Of a DNA stretch of 64,000 bases, positions 15,892-25,176 are shown piece by piece. The stretch is from Hyphomonas sediminis (GTDB lineage: Bacteria; Pseudomonadota; Alphaproteobacteria; Caulobacterales; Hyphomonadaceae), in NCBI RefSeq assembly GCF_019679475.1, contig NZ_JAIEZP010000001.1:2852001-2916000 (forward strand), read 5' to 3'. Position 1 is the first letter of the stretch. Each line of letters starts with the position of its first letter. Under the pieces are notes generated by a model. The model searched no databases, had not been told where the DNA came from, and saw only the letters and a program-made list of their open reading frames with translations. A program made the position numbers and the translations under genes.

Positions 15892-17225
15892 GTCGCGGCC
15901 ACCCTGCCGGGCGCCGCCGACATGATGCGGGCCGCCTTGAGGCAAATTTCATCATACTCCGTATCAGGATCAGACAGGAGCGTGATGCCCGCCCCCGCCC
16001 ATAGCCGTGTTTCTTTCGGAACATGCTCAATCGTGCGGATGAGGATGGAAAAATCCATCGCGCCATCAAAGCCGATCCAGCCGAGCGATCCGCAGAAGAC
16101 GCCTCGCGCCTCAGGCTCCAGCTCGTCGATTATCTCCATGGCGCGAAGCTTTGGCGCACCTGTAATGGATCCACCGGGAAACACGGCCTGCAGGAGGCTG
16201 ATCGCGTCTTCGTCTGGCGCGAGATCTCCCTCAATCGTGGAAACCAGATGGTGCAGGTTCGAATAGGTCTCCAGCCGGCAAAGCGAAGAAACGGTGACCG
16301 ACGAACTGGTGCACACACGCGACATGTCGTTTCGCAGGAGGTCCACGATCATGATGTTTTCTGCGCGGTCCTTCTCCGATCCGGCAAGTTCTGCGCGCAG
16401 TTTCCGGTCTTCCTCATCCGTCTGCCCACGCCGGATTGTGCCTTTGATTGGCTCTGCCTTGACGCGCCCTGCGCCATCCAATGCAATCAAACGTTCCGGG
16501 GAAAAGCTCGCCAGCGTCCTTCCCGGAAAAACTCCAAATGCGCCAAACGGCGCCGGGCTTCCAGGCCGGATCGACATATATTGCGCAAACGCCTCTGCGC
16601 GCGCCTGCGGCGGCGCGTTCCAAAGGCCGGCGATGTTGGCCTGATAAACGTCCCCATCCCTGATATAGTCCTGCGTGCGCCGGACGGCTTTTTTATAGCT
16701 TTCGGATCCGGATTGCGCGCGCCAGTCGACAGGGGGCGGAGCGGATGGAGGCGGCGTATACGTCGAAAGAATTTCTCTCAGTTTACGGATGCTTTCCCCG
16801 GCGCTCATCTCACCAAGCCCTGCGGCGTAGACCGTCGCTTCGCCAGAGGTGTGATCGAATGCGATCACCGTGTCGTAAAAAGCAAACTCCAGCGCCGGGA
16901 GGGAAGTGCGCGCGTGCCGCAACCTGATGCGATCTACGAACGCGGGCGCGAAGTCGTAGGAAAAATAACCAACCACGCCCCCCTGAAAGGGGGCTCCGCC
17001 CGCGACACGATCTGCCGAAAAGCGGCCAATCCACGCGCGCAGATGTTTCGACGCGCTTGCGATTCCATCCAGGGCAATGCGGTCCACCGGCCAAACGCCG
17101 ATATAGGAATGTCTCGATGCCGGATGTCCGCTGGCGGCGCTGTCCAACCAAACGAAGCCATCCTCGCCGCACAGCCGGGCTGCAACGGCAACCGGATCTA
17201 AAGCAGGAAGAGGCTCAGCCAGCAT
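15888..17225 (-). CDS. pabB: Aminodeoxychorismate synthase component I
   Basis: 445 residues. The C-terminal chorismate-binding domain has PIKGTIRRG (the Lys version typical of PabB; TrpE has PIAGT), AELAGSEKDRAENIMIVDLL with RNDMSRVC, GSITGAPKLRAMEIIDELE and AGAGITLLSDPDTEYDE. The N-terminal half (about 1-150) is the shorter, variable region. It converts chorismate to 4-amino-4-deoxychorismate with PabA ammonia. It is the first gene of the seven-gene folate operon; 143 bp separate its start from the divergent His-rich protein gene, and weak repeat copy F lies in that gap. Confidence 0.94.
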   Translation of the reverse strand: MLAEPLPALDPVAVAARLCGEDGFVWLDSAASGHPASRHSYIGVWPVDRIALDGIASASKHLRAWIGRFSADRVAGGAPFQGGVVGYFSYDFAPAFVDRIRLRHARTSLPALEFAFYDTVIAFDHTSGEATVYAAGLGEMSAGESIRKLREILSTYTPPPSAPPPVDWRAQSGSESYKKAVRRTQDYIRDGDVYQANIAGLWNAPPQARAEAFAQYMSIRPGSPAPFGAFGVFPGRTLASFSPERLIALDGAGRVKAEPIKGTIRRGQTDEEDRKLRAELAGSEKDRAENIMIVDLLRNDMSRVCTSSSVTVSSLCRLETYSNLHHLVSTIEGDLAPDEDAISLLQAVFPGGSITGAPKLRAMEIIDELEPEARGVFCGSLGWIGFDGAMDFSILIRTIEHVPKETRLWAGAGITLLSDPDTEYDEICLKAARIMSAAPGRVAAT

Positions 17226-17298
17226 GGCGCTTCTCTAGCGCTTTGACACAATTGGGAAAAGATGGAGGTGAGGCTGAGGCACTTCGATTACGCTCCCT

Positions 17299-17338
17299 AC
17301 GGGACATTTCGTCCTGAATGGACAACCTGCGGGCAATT
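17299..17338. repeat. Weak phased repeat, copy F
   Basis: GGGACATTTC (17301), GTCCTGAATG (17311), TGGACAACCT (17319) and GGGCAATTCT (17331) follow one another at about 10-bp steps in the pabB / His-rich gene intergenic region. The units match the family consensus only partly and one step is off register, so this is a degenerate member at best. Confidence 0.35.
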
Positions 17339-17368
17339 CTTAGTGAATCTGCAAACGGTTTGCATTAT

Positions 17369-17725
17369 ATGTCGGATATGCGCTCAGCTCGCCTCCTGCT
17401 TTGGCTCCGCAGCCTCATTGCCGCCTTTCTGGCGGCATCGTTGATAGCGATCCCGGCAATGGCGGCTACCGAGAAACCGCACGAACATGCTGAAATTGCA
17501 GAGTTCTTGCAGGTTCCGCATGTGGATGAGACCCACGCAGACCATTCAGACCATAACGACGCCGGCCATGAGCATGGCTGCGGCACATGTCACTTTCACT
17601 GGATGAGCGCTGACAGGCCAATGGCCCTGATCAATGCGATGGTTGCGCCGGGCGCTGCCATGATGACCTCCGAACCCGTCGATTACCTCGCCTCAGCAGG
17701 CCCCTACAGGCCTCCTCGCGCCTGA
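17369..17725 (+). CDS. Small exported His-rich protein at the head of the metal efflux locus
   Basis: 118 residues from ATG 17369. Hydrophobic leader LIAAFLAASLIAIPAMAA, then a histidine/acid stretch (HEHAEIAEF, HVDETHADHSDHNDAGHEHGCGTCHFHW) with two Cys, then a short hydrophobic part. It looks like a periplasmic metal-binding protein or sensor peptide. Similar small proteins are often found just before czcCBA-type operons; the C-terminal motif is not one I can name. Starts at 17318 and 17378 are possible, and none has a good ribosome site. czcC follows after 63 bp in the same direction. Confidence 0.65.
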   Translation: MSDMRSARLLLWLRSLIAAFLAASLIAIPAMAATEKPHEHAEIAEFLQVPHVDETHADHSDHNDAGHEHGCGTCHFHWMSADRPMALINAMVAPGAAMMTSEPVDYLASAGPYRPPRA

Positions 17726-17788
17726 TCCTGACCCCTTCGAGGCCGGAATCCGTTCTGGCCGGCTCTGGATCAATTCGAGGAAAATCCC

Positions 17789-19075
17789 TTGTCTTTCAAA
17801 TACAAATGCGCCGTTGCGGCGCTTGTCCTGCCCGTTTGGGCCGGGATCGCGGTTGCCGCGCCATGCGGCGCGCCGTCTTCCGCAATAACAGGCTACACAG
17901 CTGGCCAGCCCTTGACGTTGGATGGTGCCATCGCGCGCGTCCGCGCCGCCTCCCCTGAGGTACGCGCCGCTGCCCTGGAGGCATCGGCACGTTCGGCAGA
18001 TGCCGATCAGGCGGGCCGCTGGCTCAATCCTGCCCTTTCGGTTGAGGTTGAGAACTTTGCGGGGCGAGGCCCCCTGAAGGGGTTCAGCCAGTCGGAAACG
18101 ACCCTGACGCTGGAACAGACCTTCCGGCTGGGCGGAAAACGCCGCCTTTCCGAGCGTGCCGCGCGGGCTGAAGCTGCATTGGCGACAGCAGAATGCGGCG
18201 TGATGCTGCGCGAGGCTGAGCTTGCCGCCGCCGAAGGCGTGGTGGAACTGGACGCGCTTCTCCAGCTTGCTTTGGCTGCGCGGGAAGCCGCAACGCTGGC
18301 AACAGACCTGGCAGGCACAGTCGGACTGCGGGTGGAAGCAGGCGCCGCCGCGCCGCCGGAACGATCCCGGGCGCAGGCCGAAGCGGCCCTGCTGGAAGCT
18401 GCTGCAGCGGCTGCAGAAGCAGAGGTTGAGATCCGCGCCTATGCGCTCGCCGCCCTGTGGGGCGACGCGGCACCGGACTTCACATTGCCCAACTCTGGCG
18501 TGCAGCTGGCGGCGGATGCGAACGCTGCCGGCACGCTGGGAACCCACCCCCGGCTTGAGGCTGCAACTGCTGCAGCTGATGCAGGACAGGCCGCAGCGGC
18601 GCTGGCCCGCGCAGGCGCTGTTCCGGACGTGACGGTCTCTGCCGGCTGGCGGCGGATGGAGGAGATTGGCGAAGACGCGTTCACCGCCGGCATCTCTGTT
18701 CCCCTGCCCCTGTTTGACCGGAACAAGGACGCAGCGCGGGCCGCCGGGCTGCGCCGGGATGGCGCCGCGCTGAGCGCGCAGGCAACCGAAGCACGGCTGC
18801 AGGCCGAACAAAGCGCAGCAGCCGCCCGTGTGCGTGCCGCCGAAGCGCGCCTGCAAATCCTTGAAAGCAAAGCACTTCCGGATGCCCGGTCCGCCTATCA
18901 GGCATCTGCCGAGGGATACCGGATTGGCCGGTTCGACCTGACCAGCACCCTCGATGCCCGGCGCAGCCTCATCGAGACAGAGACGCAGGTGATCGAGGCG
19001 CGCGCCGCCGTTGCCACCGAAACCTTACGACTGCGCGCCCTGATCGGCGCCGCGCCCTTTGCGGGAGAGAAATGA
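17789..19075 (+). CDS. czcC: TolC-family outer-membrane factor of a metal RND pump (CzcC type)
   Basis: 428 residues. TTG start behind GAGGAAAA; signal peptide about 1-24. Two OEP repeats follow with long Ala-rich coiled-coil stretches, such as LTLDGAIARVRAASPEVRAAAL and ATAAADAGQAAAALARAG. The hallmark FDRNKDAARAAG and the helical end STLDARRSLIETETQVIEARAA are present. It forms the outer-membrane tunnel for the pump encoded next. The stop overlaps the adaptor start (ATGA). The symbol reflects family membership; the exported metal is not proven. Confidence 0.87.
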   Translation: MSFKYKCAVAALVLPVWAGIAVAAPCGAPSSAITGYTAGQPLTLDGAIARVRAASPEVRAAALEASARSADADQAGRWLNPALSVEVENFAGRGPLKGFSQSETTLTLEQTFRLGGKRRLSERAARAEAALATAECGVMLREAELAAAEGVVELDALLQLALAAREAATLATDLAGTVGLRVEAGAAAPPERSRAQAEAALLEAAAAAAEAEVEIRAYALAALWGDAAPDFTLPNSGVQLAADANAAGTLGTHPRLEAATAAADAGQAAAALARAGAVPDVTVSAGWRRMEEIGEDAFTAGISVPLPLFDRNKDAARAAGLRRDGAALSAQATEARLQAEQSAAAARVRAAEARLQILESKALPDARSAYQASAEGYRIGRFDLTSTLDARRSLIETETQVIEARAAVATETLRLRALIGAAPFAGEK

Positions 19076-20349
19076 TGTCTGACAAATTCAAGATCCTGGC
19101 GCTTGCCATTCCCCTGAGCCTCACCCTGGCCGCATGCGGTCCGGGCAGTGTCAAACAGGGGCAAAACGGGGACAAATCGGGACAAACCGAGTCAATTCGG
19201 GACGATTCCGGCCACTCTGAAGACGATCACGATCACGATGAGGACCATGATGACGGTCATGGCCACGGCCATGAAGAAGGCGGCGACCATGTGGAGCTTT
19301 CTGCACGCGCCGCCGCCGAGGCGGGCATCGTCGTCGACACGGCAAGCCTGGCCCCGCTCGCCTCGACCCTGAAACTGCCAGCGGAGATCCGCTTCGATGC
19401 CGACCGGATAGCCAACGTCTCGGCCAGCATCGAGGGCATCGTTGCCCGCGTCGCGGCCAGCGAGGGAGCGAGCGTTCGCAAGGGCGAGACGCTGGCAGTG
19501 CTCAACAGCCGCGAACTGGCCGGCCTGAAGGCCGACTATCTGACGGCGGTGTCAGCCGAGAGCCTGGCCCGCGACACGCTGATGCGGGAGCAGAAGCTGT
19601 GGGATCAGAAGATCACGGCGGAAGCCGATCTGCAGGCGGCCAAAGCCTCCGTTGCCACAGCCGAGGCCAACCGCAAGGCGGCGGAGAACAAGCTGCATGC
19701 CGTGGGCGTGAGCCATGGCGCACTTGAGAAGATGATGGACGCGCCGGACGGCGCGCTTGCCAGCGTTGCAATCAGCGCGCCGATTGGCGGCAAGGTGGTT
19801 CGCCGGAACATCTTCCTGGGCGAGACTGTCAGCGCAGGCGGCGGCACACCGCTTTTCATCATCGCGGATGACAGCGTTCTGTGGGCCGACATTGCCGTTT
19901 ACAAGAACGACTATGCGCGCCTGCGGGAAGGCATGGCCGTAACCTTGCGCCACGAGAACGGCGCCGTGGCCGGCGAAGGCAAGATCAACCTGATCCTTCC
20001 ACTGATTGACGAGGCCTCACGCACCGCGACAGCGCGCGTCATTCTGGACAACAAGGACGGGCACCTGCGACCCGGTCAGTTCGTCACCGCAGAAATCGCG
20101 GCAGGCGAGGCGGCCAATGTCGTGCGCGTGCCGGAGAACGCCATCGTAATCGTAGAAGGAAAACCCTCCGTGTTCATCCCGACCGATGATGGCTTCAGCC
20201 CCCGCGCAGTGACGCCCGGTGGCAAGGCCGGCGGCTTTGCCGAAATCCGCTCCGGACTGGAGACGGGCGAACGGTATGTTTCTGAAGGCGCCTTCACGCT
20301 GAAAGCTCAGCTTGAAAAAGATGCCTTCGGCGACGGCCACGCGCACTAG
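19072..20349 (+). CDS. czcB: RND efflux membrane-fusion adaptor, lipoprotein (CzcB type)
   Basis: 425 residues. Lipobox LTLAAC gives an acylated periplasmic protein. Residues about 45-75 are His/Asp-rich (DDHDHDEDHDDGHGHGHEEG), likely binding divalent metal. The HlyD core follows: IEGIVARVAASEGASVRKGETLAVL lipoyl half, a helical hairpin, SAPIGGKVVRRNIFLGETVS, and the beta-barrel with PGQFVTAEI. The stretch between lipobox and His-rich part (VKQGQNGDKSGQTESIRDDS) is encoded by a 10-bp repeat array that was probably inserted. It overlaps czcC and lies 13 bp before czcA. It carries metal from the periplasm to the pump. Confidence 0.9.
   Translation: MMSDKFKILALAIPLSLTLAACGPGSVKQGQNGDKSGQTESIRDDSGHSEDDHDHDEDHDDGHGHGHEEGGDHVELSARAAAEAGIVVDTASLAPLASTLKLPAEIRFDADRIANVSASIEGIVARVAASEGASVRKGETLAVLNSRELAGLKADYLTAVSAESLARDTLMREQKLWDQKITAEADLQAAKASVATAEANRKAAENKLHAVGVSHGALEKMMDAPDGALASVAISAPIGGKVVRRNIFLGETVSAGGGTPLFIIADDSVLWADIAVYKNDYARLREGMAVTLRHENGAVAGEGKINLILPLIDEASRTATARVILDNKDGHLRPGQFVTAEIAAGEAANVVRVPENAIVIVEGKPSVFIPTDDGFSPRAVTPGGKAGGFAEIRSGLETGERYVSEGAFTLKAQLEKDAFGDGHAH
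19148..19207 (+). repeat. Phased 10-bp repeat array inside czcB, copy B
   Basis: CAAACA (19152-19157) is followed by five exact 10-bp steps: GGGGCAAAAC (19158), GGGGACAAAT (19168), CGGGACAAAC (19178), CGAGTCAATT (19188) and CGGGACGATT (19198). It is the cleanest copy and is translated in frame as the linker between the lipobox and the His-rich segment. It shares ACAAATCGGGACAA with the minus strand of copy A. Confidence 0.8.
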
Positions 20350-20362
20350 GGAGACCCGGCAC

Positions 20363-23300
20363 ATGCAATCCCTGATGCACCACATTGCGGGTGGCCGGCT
20401 GCTTGCCGCCATTGCCGCACTCGCCCTGACCATCGGCGGTCTGTTTGCGTTCCGCGCCCTGCCCGTCGATGCGTTTCCCGATCCTTCGCCGTCCCTTGTG
20501 CAGGTGTTCACCGAAACGGGCGGCCTCTCGCCCGAGGAAGTCGAACGCTATGTGACCTTCCCAATCGAGACGGCCATGTCCGGCCTGCCGAAGATGAAGT
20601 CGATGCGCTCGACCTCCAATTTCGGCCTGTCAGTCGTGAACCTCTATTTCGAAGACGGGACAGACATGTATTTCGCGCGTCAGGTGGTGGGCGAACGGCT
20701 GGCTGAGGCGACCGACGCCATTCCCGATGGCTTCGGCACACCGAAAATGGGGCCGATCTCGACTGGCCTCGGCATCATCCTCTACTTCAAACTGGTGGAC
20801 GAGACGGGCACACGTTCCCTGATCGAAATGCGCGAAATTGCCGACTGGATGATCAAGTATCCGCTGCAATCCGTAGACGGCATTACCGAAGTCCTGACGC
20901 TGGGCGGCTATGAGAAGGAATACCAGGTTCGCCTGAACCCGGACTTGCTGATCGCCTTCGACATCAGCCTGGATGATGTGATCTCCGCCCTTGAAGCAGC
21001 AAACCGCACCGAAGGCGCCCAATATATCGAGGCGGGCGCCGAGCAATTTACCGTGCGCGGCACGGGCCTGGCCCATACGCTGGACGATATTTCCGAAACG
21101 CCGGTAAAAACCGAGGATGGCCGCACCGTGCGCGTGGCTGACCTTGGCGCGGTCGTAATCGGCGGCGGCGTGCGCCAGGGCCTGGCCACTGCCGATGGCA
21201 AGGGCGAAGTCGTGGCCGGGCTCGTAATGAAGCTTTATGGCTCCAACACATCTGCGGTGATCGACAAGGCCAAGCAACGCTTTGACGAAATCAACCAGAC
21301 CCTGCCCGATGGCGTGAAGGCTGTGCCCTATTACGACCAGGGGACGCTGGTGGAAAAAGCCGCCGCAACCGTGACCGATGCCCTATGGCAAGGCGCGCTG
21401 CTGGTGGCGGTTCTGATCTTCGTGTTCCTTGGTGGATGGCGGCCCAGCCTCGTGGTGGTGCTCTCCATTCCCTTCTCGGTCGGCTTTGCATTCATCGCGA
21501 TGCACATCCTCGGCATCAGCGCAAACCTGATGTCGCTCGGCGGTGTGGCCATTGCCATCGGCATGATGGTGGATGGCGCAATCGTCATCGCGGAGAATGT
21601 GGACCGGGGATTCCGTGAGCGGAAGGAAGGCGAAAGCGCGCGCGCTATCGTTGCCCGCGCCGCATCGGAAGTGATCGCGCCGCTCATCGCGGCCGTGGCC
21701 GTGGTGATCATCGTGTTCCTGCCGCTGTTTGCCCTGCAGGGCGTGGAGGGTAAAACCTTCCGGCCACTGGCAGCGGCGGCCGCGCTCGCCATGCTGGGAT
21801 CGCTGATCTATGCCGCGCTGATCGCCCCGGCAATGGCGTTTGGCCTGATGAGGCCGCCAAAGACGGTGGCCGAGGCCGGGCCAGACCGCATTGGACGACT
21901 TGTGCAGCCTTTGGCCGCTTTCTTCGTACACAAACGGATTGCAGCCATTGCCCTTGCGCTGGGCCTTCTCGTGGCGGGGGGCTTTGCGGCGTCCCGGCTC
22001 GGATCGGAGTTTACCCCCGCACTGGAAGAGGGCGACATCATCTTGCGCATCACGATGGCGCCTTCCATCTCGCTGACCGAAGCGGCCAGCACGGTGACCC
22101 GTGTGGAAAACCGGCTGCTGACGGATTTTCCCGAAATCTCCTCTGTCGTCAGCCGGATTGGGCGCGGCGAAGTGGGCGCGCACGCGGACCCGGTGAACTC
22201 ATCGGAGAGTTTCGTTGCCCTGAAACCGCGCAAGGATTGGCGTAAAGGCATGACACCAGACTCCCTGCGGGCCGCGATCTCGGATAACCTTGCAGACTAT
22301 CCGGGTATCCAGGTGAACGTTGGACAGCCGATTGCCATGTCGGTTGACGAACTCGTTACCGGCACGCGGGCGCAGCTGGCGGTGAAGATATTCGGGCCGG
22401 ATACGGATGTTCTGCTCGAGAACTCGCAGGCGCTGCAATCCATCCTGCAGGGCGTTCGGGGGGCAGCCGATGTGCAGGCTGACCAGATCACCGGCGCGCC
22501 GCAGCTGGTCGTCTCGCTCAACCGCGTCGCACTGGGCCGTTACGGGCTTACTGTGGATGACGCGCTCGAAGCGATGCGCACCGGCGTGGGCGGGGCGGAA
22601 GCGGGCGTCATCTTCGAGGGCGTGCGCCAGTTTCCCGTGATGGTGCGGTTTGCCGAGGAAAGCCGCAACAGCGCGGCGACCATCGGGCGGATCGTGCTGA
22701 AAGCACCGGGGGGCGCGCGCGTTCCGCTGGAGGCTGTCTCTGACATCCGTGAACTGACTGGCCCAAGGCAGATCACGCGTGAGAATGGCGAACGCTTCAT
22801 CACCGTGCAGCTTAACGTGCGCGACCGCGACATTGGGTCTTTCGTGGAGGAAGCACAGGGCGCCACGGCGTCTGCGCTGGCCCTGCCGGCGGGATACCGG
22901 ATGGAATGGGGCGGACAATTCGAACTGCAACAGCAGGCGAATGCGCGCTTTGCCTTCGTTATTCCGGTGACGCTGGGCATCGTCATGCTCGTGTTGCTGA
23001 TGACATTCGGGCGACTGGCATCGGCCGCGCTAATCCTCATCAACATTCCGCTGGCGCTGACCGGCGGCGCGCTGGCGCTGTGGATCGCGGGGCTGCCCGT
23101 ATCCGTGCCGGCAACAGTCGGCTTCATCGCGCTGTTCGGCATCGCGCTGGGCAATGGCATGGTGCTCGTCAGCTTTATGGACGAGTTTGCCCGCAAGGGC
23201 GCGGCGCCCGAAACGCTCGCCATCGAAGCAGCCGGCCTGCGGGCACGGCCGGTTCTGATGACGGCGCTGACGACGGCGCTGGGGCTCGCGCCCCTGCTCT

Positions 23301-23452
23301 TCGCAACGGGCGTGGGCGCTGAAGTGCAGCGGCCATTGGCAACCGTCGTGATGGGCGGACTGACGACCTCGACCCTTCTGACGCTGCTGGTGTTGCCGGC
23401 ATTACATCGATGGTTTGCACCGAAAGCGGAGGTGTCTGCCCGCACCGAATAA
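20363..23452 (+). CDS. czcA: Heavy-metal efflux RND permease (CzcA/CusA family)
   Basis: 1029 residues from ATG 20363, normal for HME-RND pumps. It begins with helix GGRLLAAIAALALTIGGLFAF, then the porter domains DAFPDPSPSLVQVFTETGG and LSPEEVERYVTFPIETAM. Twelve membrane helices are expected. The proton-relay region reads AIGMMVDGAIVIAEN with Asp404, close to the divalent-metal type. Typical late motifs EFTPALEEGDIILR and LVLPALHRWF are present. With CzcC and CzcB it should export periplasmic or cytosolic metal ions using the proton gradient. The motif does not fix the metal: Zn/Co/Cd seems likelier than Cu because the relay is DGA, not DAA. Confidence 0.92.
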   Translation: MQSLMHHIAGGRLLAAIAALALTIGGLFAFRALPVDAFPDPSPSLVQVFTETGGLSPEEVERYVTFPIETAMSGLPKMKSMRSTSNFGLSVVNLYFEDGTDMYFARQVVGERLAEATDAIPDGFGTPKMGPISTGLGIILYFKLVDETGTRSLIEMREIADWMIKYPLQSVDGITEVLTLGGYEKEYQVRLNPDLLIAFDISLDDVISALEAANRTEGAQYIEAGAEQFTVRGTGLAHTLDDISETPVKTEDGRTVRVADLGAVVIGGGVRQGLATADGKGEVVAGLVMKLYGSNTSAVIDKAKQRFDEINQTLPDGVKAVPYYDQGTLVEKAAATVTDALWQGALLVAVLIFVFLGGWRPSLVVVLSIPFSVGFAFIAMHILGISANLMSLGGVAIAIGMMVDGAIVIAENVDRGFRERKEGESARAIVARAASEVIAPLIAAVAVVIIVFLPLFALQGVEGKTFRPLAAAAALAMLGSLIYAALIAPAMAFGLMRPPKTVAEAGPDRIGRLVQPLAAFFVHKRIAAIALALGLLVAGGFAASRLGSEFTPALEEGDIILRITMAPSISLTEAASTVTRVENRLLTDFPEISSVVSRIGRGEVGAHADPVNSSESFVALKPRKDWRKGMTPDSLRAAISDNLADYPGIQVNVGQPIAMSVDELVTGTRAQLAVKIFGPDTDVLLENSQALQSILQGVRGAADVQADQITGAPQLVVSLNRVALGRYGLTVDDALEAMRTGVGGAEAGVIFEGVRQFPVMVRFAEESRNSAATIGRIVLKAPGGARVPLEAVSDIRELTGPRQITRENGERFITVQLNVRDRDIGSFVEEAQGATASALALPAGYRMEWGGQFELQQQANARFAFVIPVTLGIVMLVLLMTFGRLASAALILINIPLALTGGALALWIAGLPVSVPATVGFIALFGIALGNGMVLVSFMDEFARKGAAPETLAIEAAGLRARPVLMTALTTALGLAPLLFATGVGAEVQRPLATVVMGGLTTSTLLTLLVLPALHRWFAPKAEVSARTE

Positions 23453-23476
23453 TCCGGAATCATTTGCCTCCGGATT
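23451..23476. repeat. Inverted repeat at the czcA stop
   Basis: AATCCGGA (23451-23458) pairs with TCCGGATT (23469-23476) around a 10-base loop, immediately at the stop codon. There is no T-run, so it may be a processed or Rho-type 3' end rather than an intrinsic terminator. Confidence 0.4.
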
Positions 23477-23492
23477 GTACAACCGCAGCCTG

Positions 23493-23540
23493 ATAACCCG
23501 GCATGTTTCGCGTAGAGATACACTTAGCACGCCGGGTTAT
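23493..23540. repeat. 10-bp inverted repeat upstream of the MHS permease
   Basis: ATAACCCGGC (23493-23502) and GCCGGGTTAT (23531-23540) are perfect complements 28 bases apart, about 200 bp before the permease start. It could be an operator pair or part of a 3' end. The remaining 23541-23742 shows nothing definite. Confidence 0.45.
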
Positions 23541-23742
23541 TTCGCATTTTGCACCGCCTAAAGCCTGGAAAGGCTCAAAAATATCGCTCGCGGGGTGGCC
23601 AAGGCCGCCCGCGGGCTGGTATGCCCCTCCTCACTCAACAGCGCAGCAACGATGCGTGGGGGCGGCGGTTGCTGCGCTCCGCTCGCGCGAGTGTGGCCTG
23701 CTGGCCGCGCGCCTCGACCCGCCAGAGCCCTGAGGAGCCTGC

Positions 23743-25164
23743 ATGACACAACATAAGAATGATGACGCCCTCATTGGCGAGGACGTGCCCGCTGGCGCAA
23801 CGGATAATGTGCCCAAGCCGGTTCTGCGCCGGGCGATTGCAGCCTCGGCCATCGGCAATGCAACCGAATGGCTGGACTATGGCATCTACGCCTATGGCGT
23901 GACTTATATTTCGCAGGCGCTTTTCCCCGGAGACACGGCCGAAGCGACGCTGTTTGCACTGGCGACATTTGCCATTTCCTTTCTTGTGCGGCCTCTGGGC
24001 GGTTTTTTCTGGGGTCCGCTAGGTGACCGCATAGGCCGGAAATCTATTCTTGCACTGACTATTTTGATGATGTCGGGTGCGACATTCCTGATCGGCCTGG
24101 TGCCCTCCTATGAGCAGGCCGGCATCTTCGCGCCTATCCTTCTGATCCTCCTGCGCATGGTACAGGGCTTCTCTACCGGCGGGGAATATGGCGGCGCGGC
24201 GACCTTCATGGCCGAGTATGCGCCCGACAAGCAGCGCGGCTTTTATGGCAGCTTCCTGGAATTTGGCACGCTGGCGGGCTTCTCGCTGGGCGCGATGCTG
24301 ATGCTGGGGGCAGACCTGGCGCTGGGGCCGGAAATCATGGCGGACTGGGGCTGGCGCCTGCCCTTCCTGGTGGCGGCGCCACTGGGGCTTGTGGGGCTCT
24401 ACCTGCGTTCAAGGATCGAGGATACGCCGGTGTTCCGCGAAATCGAGGAACAGGGCGAACGCGAACCGAGCCCGGAAGCGGGACTGCGCACGCTGCTGGC
24501 GGGATACTGGCCGCAGCTGCTGGTGCTGGGCGGTCTTGTGGTTGCGCTGAATGTGGTGAACTACACGCTGCTCTCCTACATGCCGACCTATCTGCAGGCG
24601 CGCATTGGCCTCTCGACCGATCAGGCTTTGATCGTGCCAATCATCGGTATGCTGTTCATGATGGCGCTGGTGCCGTTTGCGGGCGCGCTGTCGGACAAGG
24701 TGGGCCGCAAGCCGCTCTGGTGGGCCTCACTGATCGGGCTGATCATTGCGGTTATCCCTGCCTATCACCTGATGTCGACCGGCATGACAGGCGCCATCAT
24801 CGGCTTCATGATCATGGGCGTGCTGTATGTGCCGCAGCTGGCGACGATTTCGTCCACCTTCCCGGCCATGCTGCCGACGCCTGTGCGCTTTGCGGGGTTG
24901 GCGATTGCCTACAACCTCTCCACCTCAATCTTTGGCGGGACAGCACCGATGTTCAGCTCCTGGCTGATTACAAAGACCGGCGACCCGATGGTGCCGGCCT
25001 ATGTGATGATTGCGGCGTGTATCGTTGGCGTGATTTCTCTGCGCTTCATGATCGAGACGGCAGGGCAATCGATCCGCGGCACCCATATTCCGGGCACGGA
25101 CGCCGCGCGCCGGGAACAAGCGGCCTTGCGCGCGCAGCAGTCGATGAAGTCGGCGGCCCTTTGA
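23743..25164 (+). CDS. MFS permease of the metabolite:H+ symporter (ProP/MHS) type
   Basis: 473 residues with twelve membrane segments. MHS hallmarks: AIGNATEWLDYGIYAYGVTYI in helix 1, RPLGGFFWGPLGDRIGRKSIL in the first cytoplasmic loop, MVQGFSTGGEYGGAATFMAEY, and a second loop GALSDKVGRKPLW. Known members import proline, betaine, citrate, shikimate or aromatic acids. The N-terminal 25 residues are a hydrophilic extension. It is convergent with the LOG gene, 12 bp apart. The substrate cannot be assigned. Confidence 0.88.
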   Translation: MTQHKNDDALIGEDVPAGATDNVPKPVLRRAIAASAIGNATEWLDYGIYAYGVTYISQALFPGDTAEATLFALATFAISFLVRPLGGFFWGPLGDRIGRKSILALTILMMSGATFLIGLVPSYEQAGIFAPILLILLRMVQGFSTGGEYGGAATFMAEYAPDKQRGFYGSFLEFGTLAGFSLGAMLMLGADLALGPEIMADWGWRLPFLVAAPLGLVGLYLRSRIEDTPVFREIEEQGEREPSPEAGLRTLLAGYWPQLLVLGGLVVALNVVNYTLLSYMPTYLQARIGLSTDQALIVPIIGMLFMMALVPFAGALSDKVGRKPLWWASLIGLIIAVIPAYHLMSTGMTGAIIGFMIMGVLYVPQLATISSTFPAMLPTPVRFAGLAIAYNLSTSIFGGTAPMFSSWLITKTGDPMVPAYVMIAACIVGVISLRFMIETAGQSIRGTHIPGTDAARREQAALRAQQSMKSAAL

Positions 25165-25176
25165 CTGCCCGCAACA

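Noticed and set aside
16023-17201. Plus-strand open frame of about 392 codons
   Set aside because: Antisense to pabB, whose motifs are complete.
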